Origin: Bacteroidales bacterium
Lineage (GTDB): Bacteria; Bacteroidota; Bacteroidia; Bacteroidales; Tenuifilaceae
Direction of reading: 5' to 3'
NCBI GenBank assembly: GCA_003818205.1
Contig: RPRQ01000007.1
Span: forward strand, 1 to 64,000
Length of the DNA: 64,000 nucleotides
Shown here in pieces: positions 8,001 to 17,417 of the stretch. The first letter of the stretch is position 1, and each line of letters opens with the position of its first letter. The translations under genes were made by a program, and so were the position numbers. The notes under the pieces were generated by a model, which saw nothing but the letters and a program-made list of their open reading frames with translations, made no database searches and was not told the DNA's origin.

Positions 8001-11000
8001 CTACATAATTAGCTAAAACACCTGAAGCGTCTGTAGCTATGTAATTATAGGTATGCGTAATCGCTAAACCGCTGAATCCCGAGGATCTTACATACCAGTA
8101 GAAAGCCAGCTCATTGGTTAAAGCATCGGTGGTTGCTGGGTGTTTACTGTTAACTGGGCTAACAACAATACTTCCAGATGCGCTATTTGCTGTTATGGTG
8201 AAGGATACTGGAGTATATTTACCTGCAACGCCTACTGGGATTGTAAAAATTGGGCTAGCACCAGCTGGGAATAGCTTTTTAACCCCTCTGTCGCTTAATG
8301 CTCCGTTAAAAAGAATCATTCGGGTTGGGCTAAATGCTCCAGAAACGATTGCATTATAGCCAAGGGTTAGTAGGTAGTCATCGATGTAAAGAGGTCCATT
8401 GGTGAAGTTTAACCTCCCCTCAATCTGGGTATCATCGAGCATATCAACACCCGAAGAGTTGTTGATGTTAACATTTCCAAAAATCCCTAATCCGTTCCCC
8501 GACAGGTACTGCTTTGATGTTCCAGAGAATACAATACCATTGGTTCCCCACCATGAGGTATGAATTGCGCTATTATCGATGTTGCCGAAAACGTAAATAT
8601 TGTTATTTGCGCTTGCCAAAGTTCCTGTGGATAGGGTAAGATTTTTGTTTACCTGAAGATTCGAATTGGTGCTCAAGGTTACCGTTCCTCCTGAGGCAAT
8701 AATTAGGTTTGCAAAGTTGGTAAGATTTGTTCCATTTCCGGTAAAGGTTTGATTTCCTGTACCATCAAAGGTAACTGTTTGAGTTGTAGAACCGGCTTGA
8801 AATCCTCCCTGATCTATTCCACTTCCTGCGGAGCTATTATTATTGGTTAAGCTATCCTTAATACTAACCGCAAAACCATTGGCTCGAAAAACGGAGTTTC
8901 CGTCTATTTTGAGATGATTCGTCATGGTCAGAGGAAGCACTGTTAAATCAAGGTTTTGCGATACGGTTGGTGTTCCAACCGTTAAATTCCATAATGGGAT
9001 TGTTGTGCTGAACGAAAAGTTTGAACCTGCGGTTGAGGTATTATCACCAAACTGAATGGTACCACCTGTTACCGCCGATGAATCGGGACGAATATAGGCA
9101 TCGCCATAGTTATTTCCACCACCGTTGCTAACGATGGTTAGTGTTCCTCCTGTGGTGTTGAATAAACTTCCAGTATTGACAATTTCAAACTTTGCCCGTT
9201 GAGGCTGGTTATTTCTACCGTTAATAATGGTTGACCCAGCTGTTTGCCTGTAAATAAGCGATCCGCTAGTGGTAGATGTACTACGTCGAATTTGACCATT
9301 TACGAATAGTTGACCCCCATTAACTACTATCTCGGGTAAACCAGCAGCGGCGTACTCAATATCGTTGTTGGTGTTGTTGGCCGAATTACCGATAACCATA
9401 TTTCCTCCTAAAATCTCAAGTTTTCCGGTAAGCAATAGGTCGGAATTGTTATTACCGCTATAAGCCACTCGTACTTCACCTGCATTAACCGATAAGCACG
9501 CTGTAGATGGGATAGTAAAATTTGTTGCTGCATTGGTTACCTCTACGGTGGGTCCGTTTACCATAAAAGTACCATTTAGCAACGATAGGAATGGATTCGT
9601 AACCCCAGTGGTAATATTGGAGTTTAGTGTCAAAATGGGGGTGGAGTTAGTCCCCTTATCAACGGTTAGGTTATAAAAACCAATTGTACCCGTACCGCTA
9701 ATCGCAGCATTGTTGGTCCCTTTAAATGAGGACAATACTCTACCTGTTCCGTTCGACATATTGAAGGTAGCTCCTGCTGCAACGGTTAAATCGCCATACA
9801 TCTCAAGAACATTATTAACCGCAGCGCTATTAAGCACCCTAAAAATCGCTGTTCCATTTACGTTCGTATTTCCTAAAACTCTAATGGTGGAAATGACCCC
9901 ATTTCGGTACTCCAAAAGTCCGCTATTGACATCAAGATTTCCGTTTACTGTATATGTTCTCGATGTTCCCGCATTGCGTGTACGCGCCCCATCATTGGCT
10001 CCATTCCCTATTCCGCTAATAGTTAAATTCCCGTAGATGGTTAAATCCCTATCGGGAAGGGTAATGTTATAGCCAGGTGATGGCGAAAGGATTAGATTTT
10101 TATAGGTGCCCAGCTGCAAAGCTGCACCTGCCGATACAAGAGGGATAGTAATATTTACAGGAAGAGCTGCAATGGTATAGTATTCAACCGTTCCACCTGT
10201 TGCACCGATGAAATCTCCGAAATCGGAGTTGGGAAAGTAGTTGCTGCTCGCAATTCTTAGCGTGCCGCTTCCACTAATACCCCCATCGGGAAGTGTGGCA
10301 AAAGTGTGGCCCTGATATTGCTTAAGATCGAGCGTTGATCCGGTAGCGATGAAAAGGCTACCAGCAGTTCTATTTGCTTGGTTAACGGTAACGGTATGAT
10401 TATGGGTAGCATCACCAATGATAACAATGGTGTTTGCTGTTGGTATCGATGCACCTCCGGCACCACCAACGCCCACCAACGACCAGGATGCCGTGTTGTC
10501 CCAATCGCCATTTACGCCTGTACTGTACCTTATAGGTATAGTGGTAAACGCTGATGGTTCTCCCGCTGAGAAATCGCCATCGGCACCATTGGCTACATTG
10601 TACGAGATTATATTATTGGCCTGATCCACAAGGTTAACATCGTTAATGTAGTTCCATGTTGTTGTAGAGGATGAATAAACGCCAGGAACGTAAAGAGGCT
10701 CATTTGCAGGAACAGGGACAAAATAGTTTGTAGGGGTTGGGTCGTAGGTATAAATATGCCTTACCGTACCTGCGGGTATGCCCGCAAAACCATTACTTGT
10801 TGTTTTCCAGTAGCAGGTAAGCGCATTGTTTGCCCCTTGAGCTAGTGGATGCCTCATATTTACGGGACTTGAGGTAACCGTTCCGTATGATATTGTTGGT
10901 GCACTGGAAAACTGTACCGACCCCGGCATGTAGTAGTACGTAGTATTTGGGGTATTATAGAACCCGTAAGGGAAAATAAATGCATTCGTGTTATTGAAGG

Positions 11001-14000
11001 TTTTACTAACACCTCCATCCGAAGCAAAACCATTGGTTTGAATCATTCGGTTTGGTCCGAATGCTTTCCCAGTACCGGTTAAGTTATCGAAAACATCTCC
11101 ATCGGCGCTAAATAGAAGGTTATTAGAACCAATATTTAAGCGTGCGGTTGTATTGGCAAGCCTTAAATCTCCGGTAATAGACATATTTGCGGTAATGGTT
11201 GTAGAGCCCCCTGTTTTATTTAGGAACAGATTGTTGAAGCTACCTGTTCCATCACCAGTAATTGTTTGAACGGCAACCCCTGTAAGCCTGATGCTACCAG
11301 CTCCAGAAACTGGTTTAAAATGCGTACCGCTGTTGGTAATATTACCCAATACGGTAATAATACGACCATTATCTCTAAGCGTACAACCATCTCCAATAAT
11401 TAGGTTTCCATTTAAGGTGATATCATTATTAATTAGCGAAAGATCGGATATATTTGAAAGCGTTATGTTTTGAAAATTCCCTGTTATTACTCCAGAGGCA
11501 TCGAATGTTTGAGAGCCATTGGCATTAAAGGTAGTAGTATTTGTACCTGGTGAATATGTTGATGTAGCGCTCATTATAAAGTCGTGCCCAATGGTAAGAT
11601 TTTGGTTATTGCAATTGAACGTTTTTGAACCTGAAATATTAAAATCATTTAATATCGTTAAGGGTTGAAGTGCAACTGCCGGAACTGTTGGACCAGCACC
11701 GCTACCCCCATAGGCTGTTATTGCTGATGTACCTGCCCCAGCACCTAGTATTGTTAAATTCCACAATGGAACAGTGGTGAGGATATTTGCATTCCCCCCA
11801 TTGGGGACGGTAATGTTTATCTGCCCACCGGTTACGGTTGCATTATTGATATCGGAAGTAACAATAAAGCTAAAGTTATTACCAGTACCCCCTGCGTTGG
11901 ACGGCGCTAAAAGATTCAGCGTTCCACCAGACATATTAAATCCCATGGTAGAGTAAGGTAAAGTAAATGTGGCAGCAAACGTTGTGGTAGTATTGCCGAA
12001 TAGGTTAACAGTACCCCCCGATTGGAAATAGGTACCCCGGTGGGAGGTAGTTTCATCGCGGGAGGAAACCCTTATACAGGATCCATCAAAAATACCATCC
12101 TCAATGCTTACAAGAGCGTTTATCCTTAATACAAGTCCGTTGCTACCATTGCGAAAATCGACATAGGAGTTATTGCCAGTCATACGTAAACCTCCATATA
12201 GTAAAGGATCATAAAATTGATTTACAGGGTTGTGCACAAGTGTTCCTCCGTCAACCCAAATTCTAGCATCTTCGTCAACAGTATAAACTCCATAAGAACC
12301 ATTATCAGTAGCAAGGCAGGGGACAACAATATTTTCACCCAATCTTACTGTTCCTGCAAGTAATCCTAAGGCGTTATTGTTTGATAAATTACCGACTGTT
12401 TCTCCAATATCTATTGGATTAAAGTACTGAAGATTATTTCGACCGTAGAGTCCAAAATTTGCAACAGCTGATGCATCAATATTTAGCACATAGGTTTGAT
12501 CAACCCCCTTATCAATCTCAATACGGTAAAAATCGGTAGTGTTATTGCAAAGTATAGATTGGTCTTTTGTTGGATTATTGAAAACAGCATCGGCACGACC
12601 ATTCACTGCAGGATTGACATAATCAGGTGCTATCAAGTTGGTAAACCTTACTGTTCCATCGTTGGTAAAGTCGCCTCCAACAATAAAGTGATGGTTTACG
12701 TTTCCGGTGCCAATACTGATGCTGCCATTTGCTGACACGATAACATTTCCGAATATATTTACTGTACGTGAGTTAGCGTTATTATCGTTAATTCGTAATA
12801 GACCAGTAGTAATGGTTAAATTACCATTAATTGTCATGTCGCCAAGCAGAGTACTTCTAATACCCGAATTTGAAAAATTTAGGATTAGATTATTATAATC
12901 AAATTGGGAAAAGTCAAAGTTAGCAGTGTTGTAGTATTCCACTGTACCCCCTCCTGCTGCTACAAAGCTTGTGAAAGTTCCTCCAGGAAAGGTTGCCGTT
13001 GATAAACGGAGCAAGCCCTTGCCGCTCACCGATCCGAAATCGTGTCCTGTTATACCTGCGATATCTAATATACCCCCTTCATTGATTTGTAGAGAGTAAA
13101 CTGTACGTGCAACTGCGGTTGAAATAGTTCTTCCGTTAAGGATTACAACCCTATCCCCAGCTCCGGGTACTGCCGGGGCAATGGAGAGAGTCCCCGAAGG
13201 GTCAGTAGTCCAGTTGGCTGCTGTGCCCCAATCGCCCGATTGGTAGGAGTATAAGGTTCGGGTTGTTTCGCGGGCAGTCCAGGTTCCTGATAAAACATTG
13301 GTTCCTGTTGTTGTCATTGGATTTGAACCAGGTCCACTAACCCCAGATGGAGCGGCCCAAGCTGTTCCGGTGTAACGGTTTAGCGAATACACTAATTGGT
13401 CTCCGTTAACTTCATTGGGATCTACGTAAGTAAAACTAGCATTTGCATTTATAGCACTGATGCCGCTGGTTAGAATAACCCAGTGTTTATTCAAATCGGT
13501 ACCATTAGCAAAGGGAGCAACTCCAGCAACTGCCCTAATACGGATAAAGGCTCCTGCTACAACTGTCGAGGATAGCGAAGTTATTTCAAAGGGAGTATAA
13601 AAAGTACTTGTTCCCACAGGAAAAACCATTACAAATCCAGCGTTTGTATCACTGTATTTTAGTACATACCCAGTACCATCACAACGGATCATGTGAGTGT
13701 TATCGAAACTCCCAGTAATTGTTGCCCCATCATTAATAATTAGGGAAAAAGCTCCGGCTCCAAGGCTTAATACGCCATCATTTAAGTTAAGGTTGTTATT
13801 GATGGTAACATTACCCTGCATGGTTTTGATACCACCACCTAGCACTGTTAAATAACGATAGTTGGCACTGGCAAAAACTTGCTGGTCGCCAGTTCCGTTA
13901 TAGTTAACAGTATTTCCGTCAACTGTGGTAAATGTTGTAATGGCATTATTGATACCCCCAAGATTAAGTACATGCGAAGCAGCCCCGGACATATTTATAC

Positions 14001-15342
14001 CACCTGTTCCGCTAAGGTTTCCGCCAACACTGATTGTTTTTGCTGTTGCTCCAAAATTTAGTGTAGCCGCTGTAACTGTAAGGTTATTGACTACCGTAAA
14101 AGGTAAATTGGCAGTTTTGGTATTTCCACCACCAGCAGTTAAATTATAAAAACTAATGGTTCCAGCACCCCCACCATTAATATTTTGTGCTGCATTCGGC
14201 ACAAAGGTGAAAGTACCCGATGTGGCATTAAACGCAGAAACAGCATCGCTGTTGTTCGTAAAATTAGTACCGCTGAATGAAATATCGGTAGAAACGGAGA
14301 GAGATATAGGATCGCTAATAATAAAATCACCCCCGCTAAACGTTAATGCGCTCGAACCGCTTATACTTTGCGAATTTGTTGAGAATGTTGCTGTACCCGT
14401 ACCCGATTTGGTGAACGTTCCATCGTTGGTAATACCACCCCTAAATTCATATACTGGATTATTGGTGTTAATAAACTGACCATTAGCAGCAATGGTTACT
14501 AAATCATCAAACCGATTGGTTCCTCCATTTGTATTATCATTTAAAACCCCTCTTGCATTTATTGTTGTTGTTCCGTTAACGGTTAAATTAAAACCTGCAG
14601 GGTTAAAGGTTAACGTTCTTGTTGCATGAAGGCTTTCGATGGTTAAATTACCGCCAATCGTAGTAGCGGCTGTCATTGCCTTAGTTCTAATCGCTGTTGC
14701 TGTTGCTGGTAGTTGAAGGATAAGATGGTAGTAGTTTACCCCGCTCCTAAAATTTGTGCCATTGTCAAACCATTTCACGGTACTTCCTGTGCCCGAAATA
14801 TTAAATGTGCCTGCAGTAAAAGTTCCCCCCAGGTTAAGCGTACCTGCATCGGTTATGTTTACATAGTTTTCATTCGCAGCACCGTTTGTTGTTAGGTTAC
14901 CATTTACTGTAACCGTTCCTGTTGAAATATTCAGGTTATTTGTTCTTAATCCACCGTTTGTACAGTTTGCCATGGTAATCGAGCCGCAGCTCAACGTGCC
15001 ATCGTTTACGTTAATGGTTTGGTTTATATTATTAGCGCTAGGGTTATTAAAGGTTATTGCGCCCGTTATGGTTAGCTGACTGCCCGTATTAAAATTCAAT
15101 GTTGTATTTGCTCCATTAGCCGAAAGGGCTAACGATGGGCATGAGAATGTTCCATTTACAACAACCGTATAGCCCGACCCAATGGTTACCGCACCAGTTG
15201 CAAGAGTTGGGACTCCATTAGGATTCCAGTTATTTCCATCGCCCCAGTTGGTTGTTCCTGCTCCGCCATCCCAAGCTTTTTGTCCCCAGCTGCTCGTTGC
15301 AAAGGCAAAAATCAGTAATAAAACCATTCCTAGCCGTTTCAT
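5053..15342 (-). CDS. Giant secreted beta-repeat adhesin-like protein with C-terminal Ig-like domains
   Basis: About 3429 residues from the ATG at 15342. This start was chosen because MKRLGMVLLLIFAFATSS followed by WGQ is a clean signal peptide; the frame remains open to ATGs at 15378 and 15450, but the added residues do not look like an exported N-terminus. The protein has four modules, each starting with two Trp (NWGDGNNW, DWGTAANW, DWDNTASW, NWNDPQSW; near 15265, 13250, 10510 and 7820). Each continues with hundreds of residues of short Asn/Thr/Gly-rich strands and ends in an (F/I)P(V/Y)G...Y segment. The last 500 residues (below about 6550) are Ig/PKD-like, as in SprB-type cell-surface proteins. 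It ends in GPQYHIPNSKSL without a recognisable type IX sorting domain, so the export route is uncertain. A surface adhesin or matrix role is inferred. Confidence 0.85.
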   Translation of the reverse strand: MKRLGMVLLLIFAFATSSWGQKAWDGGAGTTNWGDGNNWNPNGVPTLATGAVTIGSGYTVVVNGTFSCPSLALSANGANTTLNFNTGSQLTITGAITFNNPSANNINQTINVNDGTLSCGSITMANCTNGGLRTNNLNISTGTVTVNGNLTTNGAANENYVNITDAGTLNLGGTFTAGTFNISGTGSTVKWFDNGTNFRSGVNYYHLILQLPATATAIRTKAMTAATTIGGNLTIESLHATRTLTFNPAGFNLTVNGTTTINARGVLNDNTNGGTNRFDDLVTIAANGQFINTNNPVYEFRGGITNDGTFTKSGTGTATFSTNSQSISGSSALTFSGGDFIISDPISLSVSTDISFSGTNFTNNSDAVSAFNATSGTFTFVPNAAQNINGGGAGTISFYNLTAGGGNTKTANLPFTVVNNLTVTAATLNFGATAKTISVGGNLSGTGGINMSGAASHVLNLGGINNAITTFTTVDGNTVNYNGTGDQQVFASANYRYLTVLGGGIKTMQGNVTINNNLNLNDGVLSLGAGAFSLIINDGATITGSFDNTHMIRCDGTGYVLKYSDTNAGFVMVFPVGTSTFYTPFEITSLSSTVVAGAFIRIRAVAGVAPFANGTDLNKHWVILTSGISAINANASFTYVDPNEVNGDQLVYSLNRYTGTAWAAPSGVSGPGSNPMTTTGTNVLSGTWTARETTRTLYSYQSGDWGTAANWTTDPSGTLSIAPAVPGAGDRVVILNGRTISTAVARTVYSLQINEGGILDIAGITGHDFGSVSGKGLLRLSTATFPGGTFTSFVAAGGGTVEYYNTANFDFSQFDYNNLILNFSNSGIRSTLLGDMTINGNLTITTGLLRINDNNANSRTVNIFGNVIVSANGSISIGTGNVNHHFIVGGDFTNDGTVRFTNLIAPDYVNPAVNGRADAVFNNPTKDQSILCNNTTDFYRIEIDKGVDQTYVLNIDASAVANFGLYGRNNLQYFNPIDIGETVGNLSNNNALGLLAGTVRLGENIVVPCLATDNGSYGVYTVDEDARIWVDGGTLVHNPVNQFYDPLLYGGLRMTGNNSYVDFRNGSNGLVLRINALVSIEDGIFDGSCIRVSSRDETTSHRGTYFQSGGTVNLFGNTTTTFAATFTLPYSTMGFNMSGGTLNLLAPSNAGGTGNNFSFIVTSDINNATVTGGQINITVPNGGNANILTTVPLWNLTILGAGAGTSAITAYGGSGAGPTVPAVALQPLTILNDFNISGSKTFNCNNQNLTIGHDFIMSATSTYSPGTNTTTFNANGSQTFDASGVITGNFQNITLSNISDLSLINNDITLNGNLIIGDGCTLRDNGRIITVLGNITNSGTHFKPVSGAGSIRLTGVAVQTITGDGTGSFNNLFLNKTGGSTTITANMSITGDLRLANTTARLNIGSNNLLFSADGDVFDNLTGTGKAFGPNRMIQTNGFASDGGVSKTFNNTNAFIFPYGFYNTPNTTYYYMPGSVQFSSAPTISYGTVTSSPVNMRHPLAQGANNALTCYWKTTSNGFAGIPAGTVRHIYTYDPTPTNYFVPVPANEPLYVPGVYSSSTTTWNYINDVNLVDQANNIISYNVANGADGDFSAGEPSAFTTIPIRYSTGVNGDWDNTASWSLVGVGGAGGASIPTANTIVIIGDATHNHTVTVNQANRTAGSLFIATGSTLDLKQYQGHTFATLPDGGISGSGTLRIASSNYFPNSDFGDFIGATGGTVEYYTIAALPVNITIPLVSAGAALQLGTYKNLILSPSPGYNITLPDRDLTIYGNLTISGIGNGANDGARTRNAGTSRTYTVNGNLDVNSGLLEYRNGVISTIRVLGNTNVNGTAIFRVLNSAAVNNVLEMYGDLTVAAGATFNMSNGTGRVLSSFKGTNNAAISGTGTIGFYNLTVDKGTNSTPILTLNSNITTGVTNPFLSLLNGTFMVNGPTVEVTNAATNFTIPSTACLSVNAGEVRVAYSGNNNSDLLLTGKLEILGGNMVIGNSANNTNNDIEYAAAGLPEIVVNGGQLFVNGQIRRSTSTTSGSLIYRQTAGSTIINGRNNQPQRAKFEIVNTGSLFNTTGGTLTIVSNGGGNNYGDAYIRPDSSAVTGGTIQFGDNTSTAGSNFSFSTTIPLWNLTVGTPTVSQNLDLTVLPLTMTNHLKIDGNSVFRANGFAVSIKDSLTNNNSSAGSGIDQGGFQAGSTTQTVTFDGTGNQTFTGNGTNLTNFANLIIASGGTVTLSTNSNLQVNKNLTLSTGTLASANNNIYVFGNIDNSAIHTSWWGTNGIVFSGTSKQYLSGNGLGIFGNVNINNSSGVDMLDDTQIEGRLNFTNGPLYIDDYLLTLGYNAIVSGAFSPTRMILFNGALSDRGVKKLFPAGASPIFTIPVGVAGKYTPVSFTITANSASGSIVVSPVNSKHPATTDALTNELAFYWYVRSSGFSGLAITHTYNYIATDASGVLANYVGGRYNLGSNTWTNLGSVVNTVARTITLTGVNYITGEYTAGEPSNFGTIIPLYSRTNRPNNNWNDPQSWTTSPDGSDCADANCTADHATNAPNGNPVTILAPHTIILNVNSAYSYSINVIGNLDCSNTTFHSLGHVFGTGKIDITSTAGGIFVFPGGEFDSFFDTPGTFLEFKGTSNATLPLKPGNVYKPYQNVIFSGTGIKYMSAENMKILSNMTIRSGTVLSNSLYNKTLYLLGNWTDENTIADGFVPGTGTVSFEGTTPQLITLGRTEKFYTLKINNAAGVDLTTSSAGTGVQVSKYLYLTLGNIKSFSDKLVTITNTSVSAIVGGSATSFIDGYLRKNITNGSYFYFPVGAGGRYARLYISGTTGGTGYWTSSYVYDNPHPTYPTAVANLNSPITSVSNNEYWVINRPLPASTARIRLRWDATSYPAYTSDALLRSRLRVVEYEGGAVTKWSERGNIVSGNAVAGTVSTSANVTQNDYIFTLGIIGVSATISDLTDKSVCNNGEIVSIPVNLTGTAPWTLNYRTTGGVTTNFSQTGILTSPYTIQLTGADIGGSTNSPYTLSLVSVNDASSAGICNPSPVTITIKPTFTPNITGTFAVGSGETRAYSTTANAGSTYAWSWVGASGGSFNTATSNPTDITFNTGTGTFQLQVIETSSSLCTASDVQAIEVSLVPVPDISPTTANVCQNSIITYSTPNIVGNEYKWTVTNGTCTTPGYNVFSAGNNSISVTWDLTGSSSITVEERIAAQPSVIGTDINTYEVYPAPSNKAVSVGTSPICAGESTSISVINSESGISYQLRDDNGDVNLGTAVAGTGGDISLPTGALTPAGLYTFNVLAYNLGCQLEVPTPPLPTVTVNPLPTATITGLVTSGYSCEGDQVQIEIVFTGAPPFAFTMEDGRGNSWSETGIAVASGVTYTYDVPLVHSVWVSPLLPTSYTYALTDASDDNGCSATSISGSAAVDVYKRPETGPQYHIPNSKSL

Positions 15343-15450
15343 ACGCTTTATCCGATTAAATATATTGAATAATTCCATTGATCTACAAAACCTTCCTTTG
15401 AGGGTATTCTCATTGGAACAACCTCCGCTATATACCTTTGTATTATACAT

Positions 15451-15833
15451 ATCCTAGCACTGTTTAACGTAATTATACGCAATAAAAATGGTTTGGTTTT
15501 CCCTTATCGCATTATCACCTGACGATTAGGCGAATAACCCTATATAAAAGCAATTTCCAAACCAACAAATATAACAAACAGGAATTCAATTGTATACCTG
15601 TTATCCTGAAATTATCAATTCCAATAAAGCCCGAATTTGGACAAATTGTAAATTTATAAGGGTTCTATTGATCCAAGCAAATGTAGCTTGATAAGTTCTA
15701 CTTTCATTCTCCTTTTGGCGGATGATTACTTATATAGGATTAAGTTACCTCTCCCTTACATTAAAAGCGTAATTTATAGTAAATCCACATCTATACTTTT
15801 AGAGAGAACAGGAAAAAAAAATTTCTTAATATT
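15451..15833. other. Non-coding spacer between divergent genes
   Basis: I see no gene, RNA or convincing hairpin in this AT-rich stretch. It must hold the promoter of the giant minus-strand gene. A TATAAT-like string occurs near 15440, but no TAnnTTTG box could be placed with confidence. Confidence 0.5.
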
Positions 15834-15863
15834 ATTGCATTTATTTTTTTTTTGATAACTTTG
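15834..15863 (+). promoter_or_regulatory. Bacteroidota-type promoter of the 15896 barrel gene
   Basis: TAACTTTG at 15856-15863 matches the TAnnTTTG -7 box exactly. ATTG at 15834-15837 lies 18 bp upstream in the -33 position. The box is 32 bp before the ATG, leaving a short leader. Confidence 0.6.
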
Positions 15864-15895
15864 ATTTAAGTTATTAACCTTAAAAAAATATAACA

Positions 15896-16471
15896 ATGAT
15901 TAAAAAAATTGCATTATTAGTAGCTGTTGTTGCTATCTCAACTGCAGCTTTTGCCCAAATCCAGTTTGGCTTAAAGGGCGGAGTAAACATGGGTAATGTT
16001 AAAATTAGCGGTGGAGGCATGTCTGTTGATACCAAGATGCTTATAGGTTTTCAGGCAGGTGCTTTTGCTAACTTTGGCATTAACGATAAATTATCGTTTC
16101 AACCGGAATTTCTTTTTCAACAAGGTGGGTGCAAATTCGATGAAGATTTTTCTGATGAACCTCTAAAGGCTAATATGATAGCTGTTCCTATGATGTTTAA
16201 ATACTCTTTTGATGCTTTTAAGATTCTTGTAGGTCCGCAATTTGCATATATCCTATCCGCAGAAGTTGACGGTGAAGATGTAACTGGTGAAGATGAATTA
16301 GACATGAAAAAGCTTGACTATGGTATTGCATTAGGTGCTGGCTATGAATTAGAGAATGGTATTGGCTTTGATGCTCGCTATTACATTGGTTTAGCCAATT
16401 TAACCAAAGCAGAAGAAACTACTGCAAAAGCTAGTGGTATTCAAATATCTTTATATTATACTTTTAAGTAG
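15896..16471 (+). CDS. Small outer-membrane beta-barrel protein (PorT-like porin family)
   Basis: 191 residues with a signal peptide (MIKKIALLVAVVAISTAAFA, cleaved before QIQFG). The rest matches the OMP_b-brl/PorT-like pattern: QFGLKGGVNMGN at the mature N-terminus, GFQAGAFANFGINDKLSFQPEFLF as the next strands, and a final aromatic strand ISLYYTFK that would form the outer-membrane insertion signal. An acidic loop, DGEDVTGEDELDM, lies at about 122-134. Length is typical for an eight-stranded barrel. It has its own promoter and a hairpin after it, so it is probably monocistronic. The substrate or partner is unknown. Confidence 0.85.
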   Translation: MIKKIALLVAVVAISTAAFAQIQFGLKGGVNMGNVKISGGGMSVDTKMLIGFQAGAFANFGINDKLSFQPEFLFQQGGCKFDEDFSDEPLKANMIAVPMMFKYSFDAFKILVGPQFAYILSAEVDGEDVTGEDELDMKKLDYGIALGAGYELENGIGFDARYYIGLANLTKAEETTAKASGIQISLYYTFK

Positions 16472-16493
16472 TAGATAATAGTACTATCTTTTT

Positions 16494-16519
16494 CAAAGGC
16501 TGCCATAAGACAGCCTTTG
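16494..16519. terminator. Hairpin after the 15896 barrel gene
   Basis: CAAAGGCTG (16494-16502) pairs exactly with CAGCCTTTG (16511-16519). The U-tract after it is poor, so termination is likely but not assured. A second, stronger hairpin follows at 16531. Confidence 0.55.
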
Positions 16520-16530
16520 TTGTACATGCT

Positions 16531-16569
16531 AATAACCCCGACAGGCTTTTAAACCCTGTCGGGGTTATT
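16531..16569. repeat. 15-bp perfect inverted repeat, dispersed-repeat type
   Basis: AATAACCCCGACAGG (16531-16545) pairs perfectly with its inverse at 16555-16569 across a 9-nt loop. The CCCGACAGG...CCTGTCGGG core resembles small palindromes scattered through Bacteroidota genomes. It probably also works as a second terminator. Confidence 0.65.
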
Positions 16570-16580
16570 ATTTAATTTCA

Positions 16581-16588
16581 TACCTTTG
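16581..16588 (+). promoter_or_regulatory. Probable -7 box of ribE
   Basis: TACCTTTG fits TAnnTTTG exactly and lies 25 bp before the ribE ATG. No TTTG was seen at the -33 position, because the inverted repeat occupies that place. No FMN riboswitch is recognisable in the short leader. Confidence 0.4.
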
Positions 16589-16613
16589 AAATCTAAATTA
16601 TAAACTCGAAGCC

Positions 16614-17231
16614 ATGTTTTCAGGAATTGTTGAGGAGCCTGCAAAGGTTGTTGGGGTATTAAAAGATAAAGAGAATCTGCATATTACGATTTCATGCTCG
16701 TTTGCCGATAGCCTAAAAATCGATCAGAGCATAGCGCACAATGGGGTTTGCCTTACCGTGGTTAAAAAGGAGGGGAATACCTACACGGTTACCGCTATTA
16801 AGGAGACTTTAGAGAAATCAAACCTAGGGTTATTAAAAGTTGGCGATAAGGTTAACCTTGAGCGTAGCATGAAAATCGACAGCCTCCTTGATGGGCATTT
16901 GGTTCAGGGTCATGTCGATCAAACTGCCGTATGCACAGAGCTTTTAGAGGCCGATGGAAGCTGGTACTATACCTTTAAGTACGATCCGAAGGTTGGAAAT
17001 TTAACCGTTGAGAAGGGTTCCGTTTCGGTGAATGGGGTTAGCCTAACGGTTGTGAACTCAAAGGCCGATACCTTTCAGGTGGCCATTATACCATACACCT
17101 ACGAGCACACCAATTTCCATCAGTTTAAGGTGGGTACCGTTGTCAACCTCGAATTTGATATCGTTGGGAAATACATCACCAAATTGCTGAAGCAGTATTT
17201 GGATTCGGGGCTTTTGGGGACAAATAAATAA
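16614..17231 (+). CDS. ribE: Riboflavin synthase alpha chain
   Basis: Dismutates two 6,7-dimethyl-8-ribityllumazine molecules to riboflavin in the cytoplasm, the last step of the pathway. The 205-residue protein starts with the family signature MFSGIVEEPAKV. It contains two tandem lumazine-binding domains: the first carries SIAHNGVCLTVV and KSNLGLLKVGDKVNLERSM, the second GSVSVNGVSLTVV and HTNFHQFKVGTVVNLEFDIVGKY. GHLVQGHVDQ lies at the join between the repeats. Length is normal. No other rib genes are nearby, so the gene stands alone, as is common in this phylum. The start is fixed by the conserved MFSG. Confidence 0.97.
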   Translation: MFSGIVEEPAKVVGVLKDKENLHITISCSFADSLKIDQSIAHNGVCLTVVKKEGNTYTVTAIKETLEKSNLGLLKVGDKVNLERSMKIDSLLDGHLVQGHVDQTAVCTELLEADGSWYYTFKYDPKVGNLTVEKGSVSVNGVSLTVVNSKADTFQVAIIPYTYEHTNFHQFKVGTVVNLEFDIVGKYITKLLKQYLDSGLLGTNK

Positions 17232-17233
17232 TG

Positions 17234-17315
17234 CCGCAAAGGCGCAAAGACGCCAAGATACACCAAGGATCGGAATACGGTATTTAGTTTTGAGGTTCTT
17301 TGAGTCTTGGTGGCA
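17234..17315. repeat. Dispersed imperfect inverted repeat after ribE
   Basis: The left part contains CGCAAAGACGCCAAGA and CACCAAGG; the right part contains TTCTTTGAGTCTTGGTGG, a loose inverse of it. This sequence type (GC-poor, AAGACGC/CACCAAG words) recurs between genes of many Bacteroidota. It fills most of the ribE-kinase gap and codes for nothing credible. Confidence 0.5.
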
Positions 17316-17417
17316 GAATTTATTAGGTAAAATTTGATTGTTCGCTTTGTAAAAAACGTTTAAAACCATATATATAAAAGTCAAATTCGATATACATTAA
17401 GTGAGTTCATTTGGATC

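Noticed and set aside
9710-10036. 108-codon plus-strand frame opposite the giant gene, and similar ones at 14156-14479 and 8114-8359
   Set aside because: These are mirror frames of the Thr/Asn/Gly-rich repeats on the minus strand, with Val/Pro/Leu-rich shadow composition.
16531-16613. FMN riboswitch before ribE
   Set aside because: The leader is short and is explained by a simple 15-bp hairpin; the multi-stem RFN fold is not present.
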